64,000 bases of DNA from CAILZL01 sp049840395 (GTDB lineage: Bacteria > Pseudomonadota > Gammaproteobacteria > Steroidobacterales > Steroidobacteraceae), in contig JASGLD010000006.1 in assembly GCA_049840395.1 (NCBI GenBank), positions 124,001 through 188,000 on the forward strand, read 5' to 3'. A program made the position numbers and the translations under genes. The notes below the pieces were generated by a model. The model was not told the DNA's origin. It searched no databases and saw nothing but the letters and a program-made list of their open reading frames with translations. Each line of letters starts with the position of its first letter. Position 1 is the first letter of the stretch. This document shows positions 41,582 through 50,422 of the stretch, piece after piece.

Positions 41582-43756
41582 CTACACCATCTGCAAGCCC
41601 TGCGAGGATAGCGGCAATGTACGTACCGGCTTGCCATATAGGGCATGCAAGGCATTGATCAATGCCGGCGCCAACGGTGGCACCCCGGGCTCGCCAATGC
41701 CTGTTGGCTTTTCAGCAGAGGGCACGATGTGCACCTCCACCTTGGGCATCTGATTGATACGCAACACCTGGTAGTTATGAAAGTTGCTCTGCTCCACCTC
41801 GCCGTCCTTGAAGGTGATGGCGCCATTCAGTACAGCCGATAGCGCAAAGGCCACGGCCGATTCCACCTGCATGGCAACAATGTTGGGATTGATAGCCAGA
41901 CCGCAATCCACTGCACACACCACGCGATCGATTTTGAAACCGGCGCCGCTGCGCGACACCTCTACGACTTGCGCCACGTAGCTATTGAAGGATTCATGCA
42001 CGGCAATGCCGCGCGCGCGATCCTTGCCCAATGGTTGAGTCCAATCGGCTTTGCTCGCCGCCAGCTCCAGCACCCCGAGATGACGTGGATGTTTACTCAA
42101 TAATTGTCGCCGTAACTGCAGCGGGTCTTGCTTGCCGGCACGCGCCAGCTCATCGAAGAAAGCCTCCGTGGCATAGGCGGTATGCGATGAACCCACCGAA
42201 CGCCACCACAGCACCGGAATACCCGGCGCAGGCGAATGCAAATCCACATGAATGTTGTCGATGGCATACGGCAGGTTGGCCGCACCTTCCACCGAGCTGG
42301 GATCGACGCCATCCTTCACCATCGCCGCCATCACCGGATTGGACATGATGGATTGACCGACAATACGATGCTGCCAGGCGGTGATATTGCCCTGCTTATC
42401 CAATGCAGCTTTGAAGCCATGCATATACGCGGGACGATAGTAACCACCGTGCATGTCATCTTCGCGTGCCCACACCAACTTCACCGGCACGCTTTGTTTC
42501 GAAGCCTGTGCAATCGCCACCGTCTCCAACACGTAATCGGATGTAGGATTGGCGCGCCGACCGAAGCTGCCGCCGGCATACAGCATGTTGATTTTCACTT
42601 TGTCGGGCGTGACGCCCAGCAACTTGGCTACCGCACCTTGATCGACGGTTTGAAACTGCTCGGCATTCCAGATCTCGCAGGCGCCATCTTTCAATTGCGC
42701 CACGCAGTTGAGCGGCTCCATCGGCGCATGCGCGAGATAGGGCACTTCATAACTCGCTTCAACGATACGTGCGGCTTGCTTGAAGGCCTCATCTACATTG
42801 CCTTCATTGCGCGCCACTGCACCGGGCTGCTTTAATAGCGCACGAAACTCATTGAGCAATGCGGTGCTATCCTGTTTGAAAGCCTTGCTGTCGTCCCACT
42901 CCACCACCAAGGCTTCACGGCCTTTTTTAGCGGACCAGAAATTGGTGGCCAGCACCGCCACGCCATGGGTCACGCCCGTGTCGAAACTCACCACCCCCAC
43001 CACATTCTTGATGGCACGAGCCTTGGTATCGTCGACGCTTTTCACCTTGGCGCCAAAACGGGTTGGATGCAGCACCACTGCCGTTAACATGCCCGGCAGT
43101 TTGAAGTCCTGAGTAAACACCGCCGTGCCATTCGATTTGGCCACGACATCGGTGCGCGCTGCAGGCTTGCCGATCAACGTAAATTGATCGGCATTCTTGA
43201 GTTTGATACCCGTTGGTACTGGCAAGGTTGCCGCCACATCGATCAACTCGCCGAAACCGGCTTGCTTGCCTGAAACCGGATGCGTCACTTTGCCCTGCGC
43301 AACACGAATGTCATTGGCGCTGACTTTCCAGGTTTGTGCCGCGGCAGTCACCAACATGGCACGTGCGGCTGCGCCGGCCTGTCGATATTGTTCATAGGAA
43401 TTGGCCAGCGAAGTGCTGCCGCCCGTTCCCTGCATACCGAAGGAAAGATTCTTGTAACGCTCGGTATCCGCGGGCGCACCTTCAGCATGCACCTGCGACC
43501 AATCGGCATCCAATTCTTCCGCTACCAAGGTAGCCAGTCCTGTGTAACTGCCCTGCCCCATTTCCAGATGCTTGGATAACACCGTTACCGCACCATCGCG
43601 GTCGATGCGCAGAAAGGCATTCGGTACGAAAGACGCAACCGCAGCTGCCTTCTGCTCGGCGCAACCACTCAACGGTAGATAGACGGCCAGAGTGAGCGCC
43701 ATGCCGCCCTTGATCACATCGCGACGACTGGCATTGACGATGAGAATGTCATTCAT
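41582..43756 (-). CDS. Isoquinoline 1-oxidoreductase beta-subunit-like molybdopterin hydroxylase
   Basis: About 724 residues from ATG 43756 (strong AAGGAGAA site); the frame goes further up, into the end of the small subunit gene. N-terminal Tat-type signal (NASRRDVIKGGMALTLAVYLPLSGC) points to export of the folded enzyme. The chain has the aldehyde oxidase/xanthine dehydrogenase molybdopterin layout: LRIDRDGAVTVLSKHLEMGQGSYTGLATLVAEEL, QGTGGSTSLANSYEQYRQAGAAARAML, SYEVPYLAHAPMEPLNCVA, YAGGSFGRR, WWRSVGSSHTAYATEAFFDELA, IGEPGVPPLAPAL with the active-site Glu. It hydroxylates an N-heteroaromatic or aldehyde with water. No CoxM-type FAD subunit or cytochrome gene is next to it. Confidence 0.9.
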   Translation of the reverse strand: MNDILIVNASRRDVIKGGMALTLAVYLPLSGCAEQKAAAVASFVPNAFLRIDRDGAVTVLSKHLEMGQGSYTGLATLVAEELDADWSQVHAEGAPADTERYKNLSFGMQGTGGSTSLANSYEQYRQAGAAARAMLVTAAAQTWKVSANDIRVAQGKVTHPVSGKQAGFGELIDVAATLPVPTGIKLKNADQFTLIGKPAARTDVVAKSNGTAVFTQDFKLPGMLTAVVLHPTRFGAKVKSVDDTKARAIKNVVGVVSFDTGVTHGVAVLATNFWSAKKGREALVVEWDDSKAFKQDSTALLNEFRALLKQPGAVARNEGNVDEAFKQAARIVEASYEVPYLAHAPMEPLNCVAQLKDGACEIWNAEQFQTVDQGAVAKLLGVTPDKVKINMLYAGGSFGRRANPTSDYVLETVAIAQASKQSVPVKLVWAREDDMHGGYYRPAYMHGFKAALDKQGNITAWQHRIVGQSIMSNPVMAAMVKDGVDPSSVEGAANLPYAIDNIHVDLHSPAPGIPVLWWRSVGSSHTAYATEAFFDELARAGKQDPLQLRRQLLSKHPRHLGVLELAASKADWTQPLGKDRARGIAVHESFNSYVAQVVEVSRSGAGFKIDRVVCAVDCGLAINPNIVAMQVESAVAFALSAVLNGAITFKDGEVEQSNFHNYQVLRINQMPKVEVHIVPSAEKPTGIGEPGVPPLAPALINALHALYGKPVRTLPLSSQGLQMV

Positions 43757-43766
43757 GATGTTCTCC

Positions 43767-44225
43767 TTAAGCCAATGAAGTAGCGGCGCGTTTGATCGCA
43801 GCACGAATGCGCAGATAAGTGCCGCAACGACAGATATTGCCGGTCATGGCTGCATTGATATCGGCATCGCTGGGATTTTTATTGGTGGCGAGCAGCGCCG
43901 TGGCGCTCATGATTTGTCCGGACTGGCAGTAGCCGCATTGCGGCACGCCTTCGGCCACCCAGGCCGCCTGTACTTTCTGACCGATATCGGAAGTATTCAA
44001 ACCCTCGATGGTGGTGATCTGCTTGCCAGCCATGGACTCCACCGTGACGCTGCAACTGCGCATGGGCGTGCCATCCACATGCACCGTACATGCGCCACAT
44101 AACGCCATGCCACATCCAAACTTGGTGCCGGTCATCTGCAGGTAATCGCGCAGCACCCACAGCAACGGCGTATCGGCCTGAGCATCGACTTCACGTTGCT
44201 GACCATTGATATTCAAGGTAGCCAT
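43767..44225 (-). CDS. 2Fe-2S subunit of molybdenum hydroxylase (IorA-like)
   Basis: A 152-residue iron-sulfur subunit. Plant-type ferredoxin part: LLWVLRDYLQMTGTKFGCGMALCGACTVHVDGTPMRSC holds the four Cys of one cluster. The C-terminal helical part has CGYCQSGQIMSATALLATN and NICRCGTYLRIRAAI for the second. It passes electrons from the molybdopterin subunit encoded next (10 bases downstream). No signal peptide; in IorAB-type enzymes the small subunit is often carried out with the Tat-exported large one. No upstream companion gene. Confidence 0.93.
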   Translation of the reverse strand: MATLNINGQQREVDAQADTPLLWVLRDYLQMTGTKFGCGMALCGACTVHVDGTPMRSCSVTVESMAGKQITTIEGLNTSDIGQKVQAAWVAEGVPQCGYCQSGQIMSATALLATNKNPSDADINAAMTGNICRCGTYLRIRAAIKRAATSLA

Positions 44226-44365
44226 GATCCCCCGGATGCAGTGGATGTTTGCCCGCCACTATACGCCGGAGAGTAACCTGCGCGACAAGCGCGCAACTTA
44301 CATGGATGTGCCTACCGCGCTTAAAGCATTCCCAGACTTCAATATCCTTAGAGAATGCTCAGGGC

Positions 44366-45481
44366 TCAGACGTGCATGACCACCTGGGGTAGACGCGCCA
44401 ACTGCAAAGCCTGCATGACCGCCGGATGCACGATCTGTCCGCCCTCCACATTCAAACCATGGGCCAGATGCGGATCGCTATTTACCGCCGTCGCCACACC
44501 CAACTCGGCCAGCTGCTTGATATAGGGCAAGGTGGCATGGGTTAACGCCAGCGTCGAAGTACGCGCCACGGCACCGGGCATGTTGGCCACGCAGTAATGC
44601 ACGATGCCGTCGACGATATAAGTCGGATCGGCATGCGTGGTGGCGTGACTGGTCTCGAAACAACCGCCCTGATCGATGGCGATATCCACCAGCACGCTGC
44701 CCGGCTGCATGAGTTTGAGCATGTCACGTGTCACCAGCTTGGGCGCCGCGCCGCCGGGCACCAGCACTGCGCCGATCACTACATCGGCCTGAGGCAGTAA
44801 CGAGCGAATCGCCGAAGTGGTCGAATACACGGTTTTAATCGCTGCGCCGAATTGCACCGACAATTCACGCAGACGCTTGATAGAACGATCCACCACGGTG
44901 ACATCGGCGCCCATGCCCACTGCCATGGTCGCGGCATTCGCACCTGCCACACCACCGCCGAGAATCACCACTTTAGCCGGCTCGACACCGGCAACACCGC
45001 CTAGCAACACACCGCGTCCGCCATGAGATTTTTCCAATGCAGTCGCGGCCACTTGCACCGACATGCGTCCGGCCACTTCACTCATGGGCGTCAGCAATGG
45101 CAGGCTGCCATCGGCGGCAGTAACGGTTTCATAGGCGATGGCCGTGACACCAGCACGCATTAAAGCCTGGGCTAACGAGGGGTTAGCTGCCAGATGCAAG
45201 TAGGTAAACAAGATCTGACCGGAACGCAGTAAGGGATATTCGACAGGAATCGGCTCTTTGACTTTGACGATCAACTCGGCGGCGTTGAATACCGCAGGAG
45301 CATTGGGCATGACTGTGGCGCCGGCTGCCTGATATTCCTCATCGGTGAAGCCGACACCCACGCCGGCGCCGGTCTCCACCAATACCTCATGACCCAGGTC
45401 CACCAGCTCGGCCACACCCGGAGGTGTCATGCCCACTCGATATTCGTGAACTTTGCTTTCTTTAGGGATGCCGATGTACAT
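44366..45481 (-). CDS. ald: Alanine dehydrogenase
   Basis: A 371-residue enzyme converting L-alanine and NAD to pyruvate, ammonia and NADH. ATG 45481 starts the standard MYIGIPKESKVHEYRVGMTP; longer frames run into the divergent Lrp region. Motifs: ELIVKVKEPIPVEYPLLRSGQILFTYLHLA with the conserved Lys and His, VTAIAYETVTAADGSLPLLTPMSEVAGRMSVQ, VVILGGGVAGANAATMAVGMGADVTVVDRS (NAD-binding), and VDIAIDQGGCFETSHATTHADPTY. Divergent by 136 bases from an Lrp/AsnC gene, its probable regulator. A whole and ordinary member. Confidence 0.94.
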   Translation of the reverse strand: MYIGIPKESKVHEYRVGMTPPGVAELVDLGHEVLVETGAGVGVGFTDEEYQAAGATVMPNAPAVFNAAELIVKVKEPIPVEYPLLRSGQILFTYLHLAANPSLAQALMRAGVTAIAYETVTAADGSLPLLTPMSEVAGRMSVQVAATALEKSHGGRGVLLGGVAGVEPAKVVILGGGVAGANAATMAVGMGADVTVVDRSIKRLRELSVQFGAAIKTVYSTTSAIRSLLPQADVVIGAVLVPGGAAPKLVTRDMLKLMQPGSVLVDIAIDQGGCFETSHATTHADPTYIVDGIVHYCVANMPGAVARTSTLALTHATLPYIKQLAELGVATAVNSDPHLAHGLNVEGGQIVHPAVMQALQLARLPQVVMHV

Positions 45482-45616
45482 GGCCTGCTCCAAAAGAAGA
45501 ATGTGGCTCTCAATGTAGATCGGGACGCCCGAGCGATCTTGCAAAAACCGCTTGCAGACCCCGGCTTTCTGGCAAAATCTGCCGCTATTCACCCCACATA
45601 CGGTGGATTCTTGCGC

Positions 45617-46093
45617 ATGAATACGGATCGCTTAAAGCTGGATCGTTTCGATCGCGCCATTCTGTTGGCCCTGCAACAGGAAGGCCGGATCGCCAATAGC
45701 ACGCTGGCCGAACGTGTGAATCTGTCAGAGTCGGCCTGTCTACGCCGCATGCGTGCGCTGGAAGAAGCGGGGCTGATCGAAGGCTATACCGCGCTGATCA
45801 ATCAAGAGCGGGCCGGCTGTCCGGTGAATGTGTTCGTCAACATCACGCTGGAGCGTCAGGATCAAACCGACTTGCACGCCTTCGAACAAGCGGTGCGCAA
45901 GCTTCCGGAAGTGATGGAGTGTTACCTGATGACCGGCGACTACGATTACCTGTTACGCGTGGTGGTGGCCGATACCGCGGACTTTGAGCGCGTGCATAGC
46001 CAGCACCTCACCCGTCTGCCGCATGTGGCGCGCGTGCATTCCAGTTTTGCATTGCGACCGGTGCAAAAGTCGCGCGAGTTGCCGATCAAATGA
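45617..46093 (+). CDS. Lrp/AsnC-family transcriptional regulator
   Basis: A 158-residue regulator from ATG 45617 (MNTDRLKLDRFDRAIL). N-terminal HTH: LQQEGRIANSTLAERVNLSESACLRRMRALEEAGLIEGYTALI; C-terminal RAM domain: VNVFVNITLERQDQTDLHAFEQAVRKLPEVMECYLMTGDYDYLLRVVVADTADFERVHSQHLTRLPHVARVHSSFALR. Amino acids such as alanine or leucine are usual effectors. Divergent from ald, as in many bacteria where an Lrp-type protein induces alanine dehydrogenase. Controlling ald is inferred from this arrangement. Confidence 0.93.
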   Translation: MNTDRLKLDRFDRAILLALQQEGRIANSTLAERVNLSESACLRRMRALEEAGLIEGYTALINQERAGCPVNVFVNITLERQDQTDLHAFEQAVRKLPEVMECYLMTGDYDYLLRVVVADTADFERVHSQHLTRLPHVARVHSSFALRPVQKSRELPIK

Positions 46094-46211
46094 TTTCTGA
46101 TTCACGTAGGAACAGGTTACAAATCTGCGAGTGCACCAACCTTGAAACATGCCCGCTTATTTGTCGAAGAACTAAGCAACGTGGGTTACAGACTCGCCTC
46201 TACAATTGCAT

Positions 46212-47066
46212 ATGACCGCCAGCCCCATCATCGCCTTACAACATCTCACCGAGTTGTGGATCCACACCGGCACAGCATGCAATCTGGAATGCCCTTTCTG
46301 TCTGGAAGGCTCGCGCCCCGGCGATACCCGCTTGGAGCGCATCAAGCTCAACGAGATCAAACCGTACCTGGATGAAGCAGTGCAACTGGGTGTGCAACGC
46401 TTCTGCTTCACGGGCGGCGAACCGCTGATCGTCAAGGACATCGTCAAGATTCTGGAATACGCACTCAGCCTGAAACCTTGTTTGATCCTGAGTAATGGCA
46501 CGGCACCACTGTTGAAACGCCTGCATCAATTGCAATTACTGAAACAGCAGACGTTTCCATTGTCGTTCCGCATCAGCATCGACTATCCAGATCAGCAACG
46601 TCACGATACCGCGCGCGGCTGGGGCAACTTCGAACGCGCCATCGAAGGCTTGCAACTGCTACATCAGCAGGGCTTCGTCATTTCCATTGCCAGACAGATG
46701 GATGCCGACGAAGACACGGCCAGCGTCACGGCGCAATATCGACAGCTACTACGCAAGGCACATCTGCCGGAAGATACGCGCGTCGTTGCCCTACCCGACT
46801 TCGGCAAGCTCGGCACCGACCCCCATCTTGATAAGGACGTCGCATTGCCGAACGACACCAGCAAGCTGATGTGCTCGCACAGTCGCATGCTGCTCAAACG
46901 CGAAGGACAATTACGCGTGTATGCCTGCGCACTCACCGACGACGATGCCCGCTTTGAACTGAGCGAGTCCCTGTCTGTGGCAACGCAGACACCCATTTGT
47001 CCGCAACATCAACGTTGCCGGCAATGCGTACGATTGGGTGCGACGTATAGCGAACACCTGAACTAA
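46212..47066 (+). CDS. Radical SAM protein
   Basis: About 284 residues from ATG 46212. WIHTGTACNLECPFCLEGSRPGDTRL holds the CxxxCxxC cluster motif that binds the 4Fe-4S and SAM; FCFTGGEPLIVKDIVKILEYAL is the GGE motif, LILSNGTAPLLKRL follows the usual beta-strand order. The C-terminus has further Cys (MCSHSRMLLKREGQLRVYACALTDDD, CPQHQRCRQCVRLGA), which may bind a second cluster in a SPASM-like way. Substrate unknown; relatives include peptide modifiers and cofactor enzymes, but no precursor peptide gene is seen next to it. 118 bases after the Lrp gene, same strand, convergent with the acyltransferase gene. Confidence 0.85.
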   Translation: MTASPIIALQHLTELWIHTGTACNLECPFCLEGSRPGDTRLERIKLNEIKPYLDEAVQLGVQRFCFTGGEPLIVKDIVKILEYALSLKPCLILSNGTAPLLKRLHQLQLLKQQTFPLSFRISIDYPDQQRHDTARGWGNFERAIEGLQLLHQQGFVISIARQMDADEDTASVTAQYRQLLRKAHLPEDTRVVALPDFGKLGTDPHLDKDVALPNDTSKLMCSHSRMLLKREGQLRVYACALTDDDARFELSESLSVATQTPICPQHQRCRQCVRLGATYSEHLN

Positions 47067-47081
47067 GGGTTAAATCGTCAG

Positions 47082-48338
47082 TCAGGATGTCTGCTCTAAC
47101 CGCAGCGGAGCTTCTTCACGGGTAGACATCCACCGCGCCCGTAGCCACCGGTCACAGGGCATCGAATAAATACGTTGCACCATGTCGCCCAGCAGCCAGG
47201 ACAACAGCACGCCAGGCAAGTACCACACAAAGCTGTAAGTCTTGCCCACATCAACTCTCGCGGCGATATCCACTAACGCAAACACCACAAACATATGCGT
47301 TAGGTAAATCTCATAGCTTTGCCTGCCCATGACGCACAACCAAGCCGTACCCGGCACAGGCCGCTTAGCCAGATACCATGATTGCCGCGCTGTATTGAAC
47401 GGCGCATCAATAGCGCCAACATCGCTCACTCCGGATCGTAGCCCACGCCAGTAGCAGGCCACCACCAACAAGGCAGAGGCGCCGGTCAACACCAACATGC
47501 TGGCGTCACGCCACCATTTCCAAAGTACGTTGCTATAAAACAGGAATGACATTAATCCTATCGCGCCCGCCAACAAGAACAGCCACATCACGCGCGATCT
47601 TTTGTGCGCTTGCCAGCTGCGGCCATGTTGAGCAAACAACGCCGACAATATGCCAGTTGCTATCGCCGCCATGCCGGGAAGATAGGCCTTTTCCTGCCAT
47701 ATCTCATTGCCCGTCAATGCCGCGCGAGTAATGGGCAACGATAGCGCCAATATCGCCAACACGGCGATCAACGAACCGCGACTAGGCAGCAGCCAGCACA
47801 GAACTGGAAAACACAAATAGAAAAGCTCTTCTATGGACAACGACCACAACACATCCCAATTGCCGGGTAGATATCCCATGCTGCCCTCATACCAATTTAA
47901 ATGCAGGCCAAACGCAGCAACCACGGCGCCGCTCAACGACTGACCTTCTCTCTTGATGACGTAGTGATTGACTCCCAGCAGATGCAGCGCGCTCAGGACA
48001 ACGATCAACAAGGCCAGACAGGGCATGATTCGAGCAAAACGGCGCGCATAGAAGGCTTTGATGTCCATACGACTGAGCGCACCCCAGCGCAGCAGACAAT
48101 TGGTGGCGATCAAGAACCCGGAGATGACGAAGAACACAAATACGGCTTCGTAGCCACTGTAAATCAAGGCGCTCCAAACGCGCTTAGGCAGCCAGTCGGC
48201 CACCCTTGTTTCCTTCAGCGGAAAACGCAGGCCGAGGTGATGCAGCACCACCAGCAAAACGGCCAGGCCGCGCAGGAAATCAATGCCGACATTGCGACTA
48301 AGCGCATCCGCTTCCGATGATTTTATTGTCACGCTCAC
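47082..48338 (-). CDS. Acyltransferase-3 family membrane protein (OafA/YrhL-like)
   Basis: A 418-residue inner-membrane protein with about ten membrane segments. IDFLRGLAVLLVVLHHLGLRFP (the conserved R-x-x-A and H), SGYEAVFVFFVISGFLIATN, YARRFARIMPCL, NWDVLWSLSIEELFYLCFPVL, and MGRQSYEIYLTHMFVVFALV are the acyltransferase-3 signatures. The family acylates sugars, lipids or polysaccharides on the cell surface. It lies 83 bases after the second acyltransferase in the same direction and may be in the same operon as the LytS/LytTR pair upstream. Acceptor unknown. Confidence 0.88.
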   Translation of the reverse strand: MSVTIKSSEADALSRNVGIDFLRGLAVLLVVLHHLGLRFPLKETRVADWLPKRVWSALIYSGYEAVFVFFVISGFLIATNCLLRWGALSRMDIKAFYARRFARIMPCLALLIVVLSALHLLGVNHYVIKREGQSLSGAVVAAFGLHLNWYEGSMGYLPGNWDVLWSLSIEELFYLCFPVLCWLLPSRGSLIAVLAILALSLPITRAALTGNEIWQEKAYLPGMAAIATGILSALFAQHGRSWQAHKRSRVMWLFLLAGAIGLMSFLFYSNVLWKWWRDASMLVLTGASALLVVACYWRGLRSGVSDVGAIDAPFNTARQSWYLAKRPVPGTAWLCVMGRQSYEIYLTHMFVVFALVDIAARVDVGKTYSFVWYLPGVLLSWLLGDMVQRIYSMPCDRWLRARWMSTREEAPLRLEQTS

Positions 48339-48421
48339 CCTTCCCTGTTTTAAAGGTATCGCCGCCTTTCTTTTTAACTAATGAATCGTGAAAAAGCAAA
48401 AGCTCCGGGAGCGTCCGATAT

Positions 48422-49579
48422 CTATGTCGACCAGCCCCTTACGCGTTCCACGCCCCCAGCCGAGTCTATATCTTGCGAGTGCTGCGCATGAATTTTGATG
48501 CCGAACAGCGAACGTAACACCGCGAAACGACGTAGCAGCAGCTGGTATAGCAGCACACAAATTAGAAGTGTGGCGCTCACTACCACGCCGAACTTAAGCC
48601 ATGGCGACCATGATCTCTGGATAACGAAATACCCGATCACGATAATCACGCTCTGGTGCAGGATGTAGATGGGATAACTGGCGTCTCTCGCCCAGCGCAG
48701 TAATGGATTCTGGAACGAGAGATAGCGATGCCCGTACCCCAGGATCGCAATCAATGCCAGCCACGTAAACACATTGGCAAGAAACGCATCCACCGTGCCC
48801 CCGTGCGCAATGACTCCAGACACGAGCAGCGATATCACCACCGAGGCCGTGAGCAATGCGACGGCCAGTGCGCAGCGACGCTGAGCAGATAGCCAGTCCC
48901 AGCAACCCGGTATGGAAGCCAGCAGGAAGCCATAGACTGTCAGCAGTAGGTAGTGATCGAACACATACCAGTCCCTGACCAGATTGTGCGTCTCCGGAAA
49001 TATGGATTTAAGCAAGGCTTCATTCACGCACAGCGGCAGCGCCAACAGATACAGCCAAGAGCCAGGTCGCAACTGCGGTTTTCGTGGCCACCAGCGGCAC
49101 AACGGCAGCAGTAGCAACGCATAGACATACAGATAAGCAATAAACCAGAGATGGTGCCAGGCGAAATCTCCCTGCGGATAAAGACGGAACTGGAAAACGC
49201 GCTCCCACAGGAACGCCGCATAACCGCCCTGCCATTGCCCGTGGAAAACACGCTCGAAGTAGAGCTGCGGTGGCACGATCAGAAACATGCCCGCGACCAG
49301 CGGCAGTAACAGGCGCAAGCTGCGCTCGGCCGCCACCTGCGCCGCATTGCGACGCTGCAGTGCGAACCACATACCAGCGCCGGCAATCATGAATAGCAAT
49401 GGCATGCGCAGACGGTGCGCGATATCCATGGGCCAGCCCAGCGCTGATATTGTTTCCGCGTTTTGGATGTGCCAGCCCCAGCCAACGAACAACATGCCGG
49501 TGTGATAGAACAGCAGCATGAAGACGGCAATGACGCGCAGCCAGTCAAGGAAGTCGTAACGGTTGGTTTGGGTTTGCAT
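48422..49579 (-). CDS. Acyltransferase-3 family membrane protein
   Basis: A 385-residue membrane protein from ATG 49579 (site AGGAGTG). YDFLDWLRVIAVFMLLFYHTGMLFVGWGWHIQNAETISALGWPMDIAHRLRMPLLFMIAGAGMWFAL, then hydrophobic segments including HHLWFIAYLYVYALLLLPLCRWW, and WARDASYPIYILHQSVIIVIGYFVI. It has the LDWLRVxAxxxLxxYH start and P-x-Y-I-L-H-Q end of the acyltransferase-3/OpgC-like branch. It is not closely related to its neighbour at 47082. It follows the LytTR regulator by 93 bases. Probably modifies a glucan or lipid; no direct evidence. Confidence 0.87.
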   Translation of the reverse strand: MQTQTNRYDFLDWLRVIAVFMLLFYHTGMLFVGWGWHIQNAETISALGWPMDIAHRLRMPLLFMIAGAGMWFALQRRNAAQVAAERSLRLLLPLVAGMFLIVPPQLYFERVFHGQWQGGYAAFLWERVFQFRLYPQGDFAWHHLWFIAYLYVYALLLLPLCRWWPRKPQLRPGSWLYLLALPLCVNEALLKSIFPETHNLVRDWYVFDHYLLLTVYGFLLASIPGCWDWLSAQRRCALAVALLTASVVISLLVSGVIAHGGTVDAFLANVFTWLALIAILGYGHRYLSFQNPLLRWARDASYPIYILHQSVIIVIGYFVIQRSWSPWLKFGVVVSATLLICVLLYQLLLRRFAVLRSLFGIKIHAQHSQDIDSAGGVERVRGWST

Positions 49580-49672
49580 GCAGCACTCCTGTAGTGCACA
49601 CATGCTCAATAGAAAGAGATTCTTGCTCCATTGATCCGTGGCCAGCGGGACAGCTGCGGGGTAAGCAGAGCT

Positions 49673-50422
49673 TTAACCGCCAATGCGTGTAAACAGCGCG
49701 TCTTTGTAGCGGCGGGAAAGACGCAAAACTGTACCACTGCGCATCAGCACTTCGTGATCGCCCTTGAACAGCGGCGATAGCGTTTTCACCTCGGCAAGAT
49801 TCACTGCCGCAGATTTATGAATACGCACGAAGCGCTGCTCGCCCAACTGCAGCAGCAAGTCGGCAAGCGTACGCCGCAACAGATAACTCATCTGCGCCGT
49901 GTGAACGTGCACATAGTTGTCATCGGCTTCCAACCAGTGAATCGCCGCAGCATTGATAAGCTGCAACTGGTCGCCCTGCGGCACCAACAAGCGGTCACTT
50001 GAGCCCAACGCTCTTGCAGTGGCCACCGCAGCGCACATACTTGTACTCCGGCCTGCACTCTGGCTACAACGCTGGCACAGCCGCTCAAGGGTCTTGAGTA
50101 AGCGATCCTTGTCATAGGGCTTCAATAGATAGTCAACGACATTGAACTCAAATGCCTTGATCGCATGCTCATCGAAGGCCGTGACGAACACCAGCAGCGG
50201 CGCAGCTGACGCTTCGAGCTGCGCCGCAACTTCTAGACCGCTCAGACCCGGCATCTGGATGTCCAGGAATACGACATCGGGCCTAAGACTGATGATCGCG
50301 GCGGCGGCAGCGAGACCATCGCTGGATTCTCCGACGATTTCGCAAGCGCTATGTTCACCAAGCCATCGCCGTAGTTTGTCACGTGCCGGCGCCTCATCGT
50401 CAACAATCAGCACGCGCATCAT
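49673..50422 (-). CDS. LytTR-family response regulator
   Basis: About 249 residues from ATG 50422, which overlaps the kinase stop (ATGA); the frame runs further up inside the kinase gene. Receiver: MRVLIVDDEAPARDKLRRWL, PDVVFLDIQMPGLSGLEV (Asp about 55), FVTAFDEHAIKAFEFNVVDYLLKPY (Lys). LytTR domain: LINAAAIHWLEADDNYVHVHTAQMSYLLRRTLADLLLQL, FVRIHKSAAVNLAEVKTLSPLFKGDHEVLMRSGTVLRLSRRYKDAL. Same architecture as the regulator at 36462, but differing in sequence; a second independent system. Likely targets are the acyltransferase genes after it. Confidence 0.93.
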   Translation of the reverse strand: MMRVLIVDDEAPARDKLRRWLGEHSACEIVGESSDGLAAAAAIISLRPDVVFLDIQMPGLSGLEVAAQLEASAAPLLVFVTAFDEHAIKAFEFNVVDYLLKPYDKDRLLKTLERLCQRCSQSAGRSTSMCAAVATARALGSSDRLLVPQGDQLQLINAAAIHWLEADDNYVHVHTAQMSYLLRRTLADLLLQLGEQRFVRIHKSAAVNLAEVKTLSPLFKGDHEVLMRSGTVLRLSRRYKDALFTRIGG

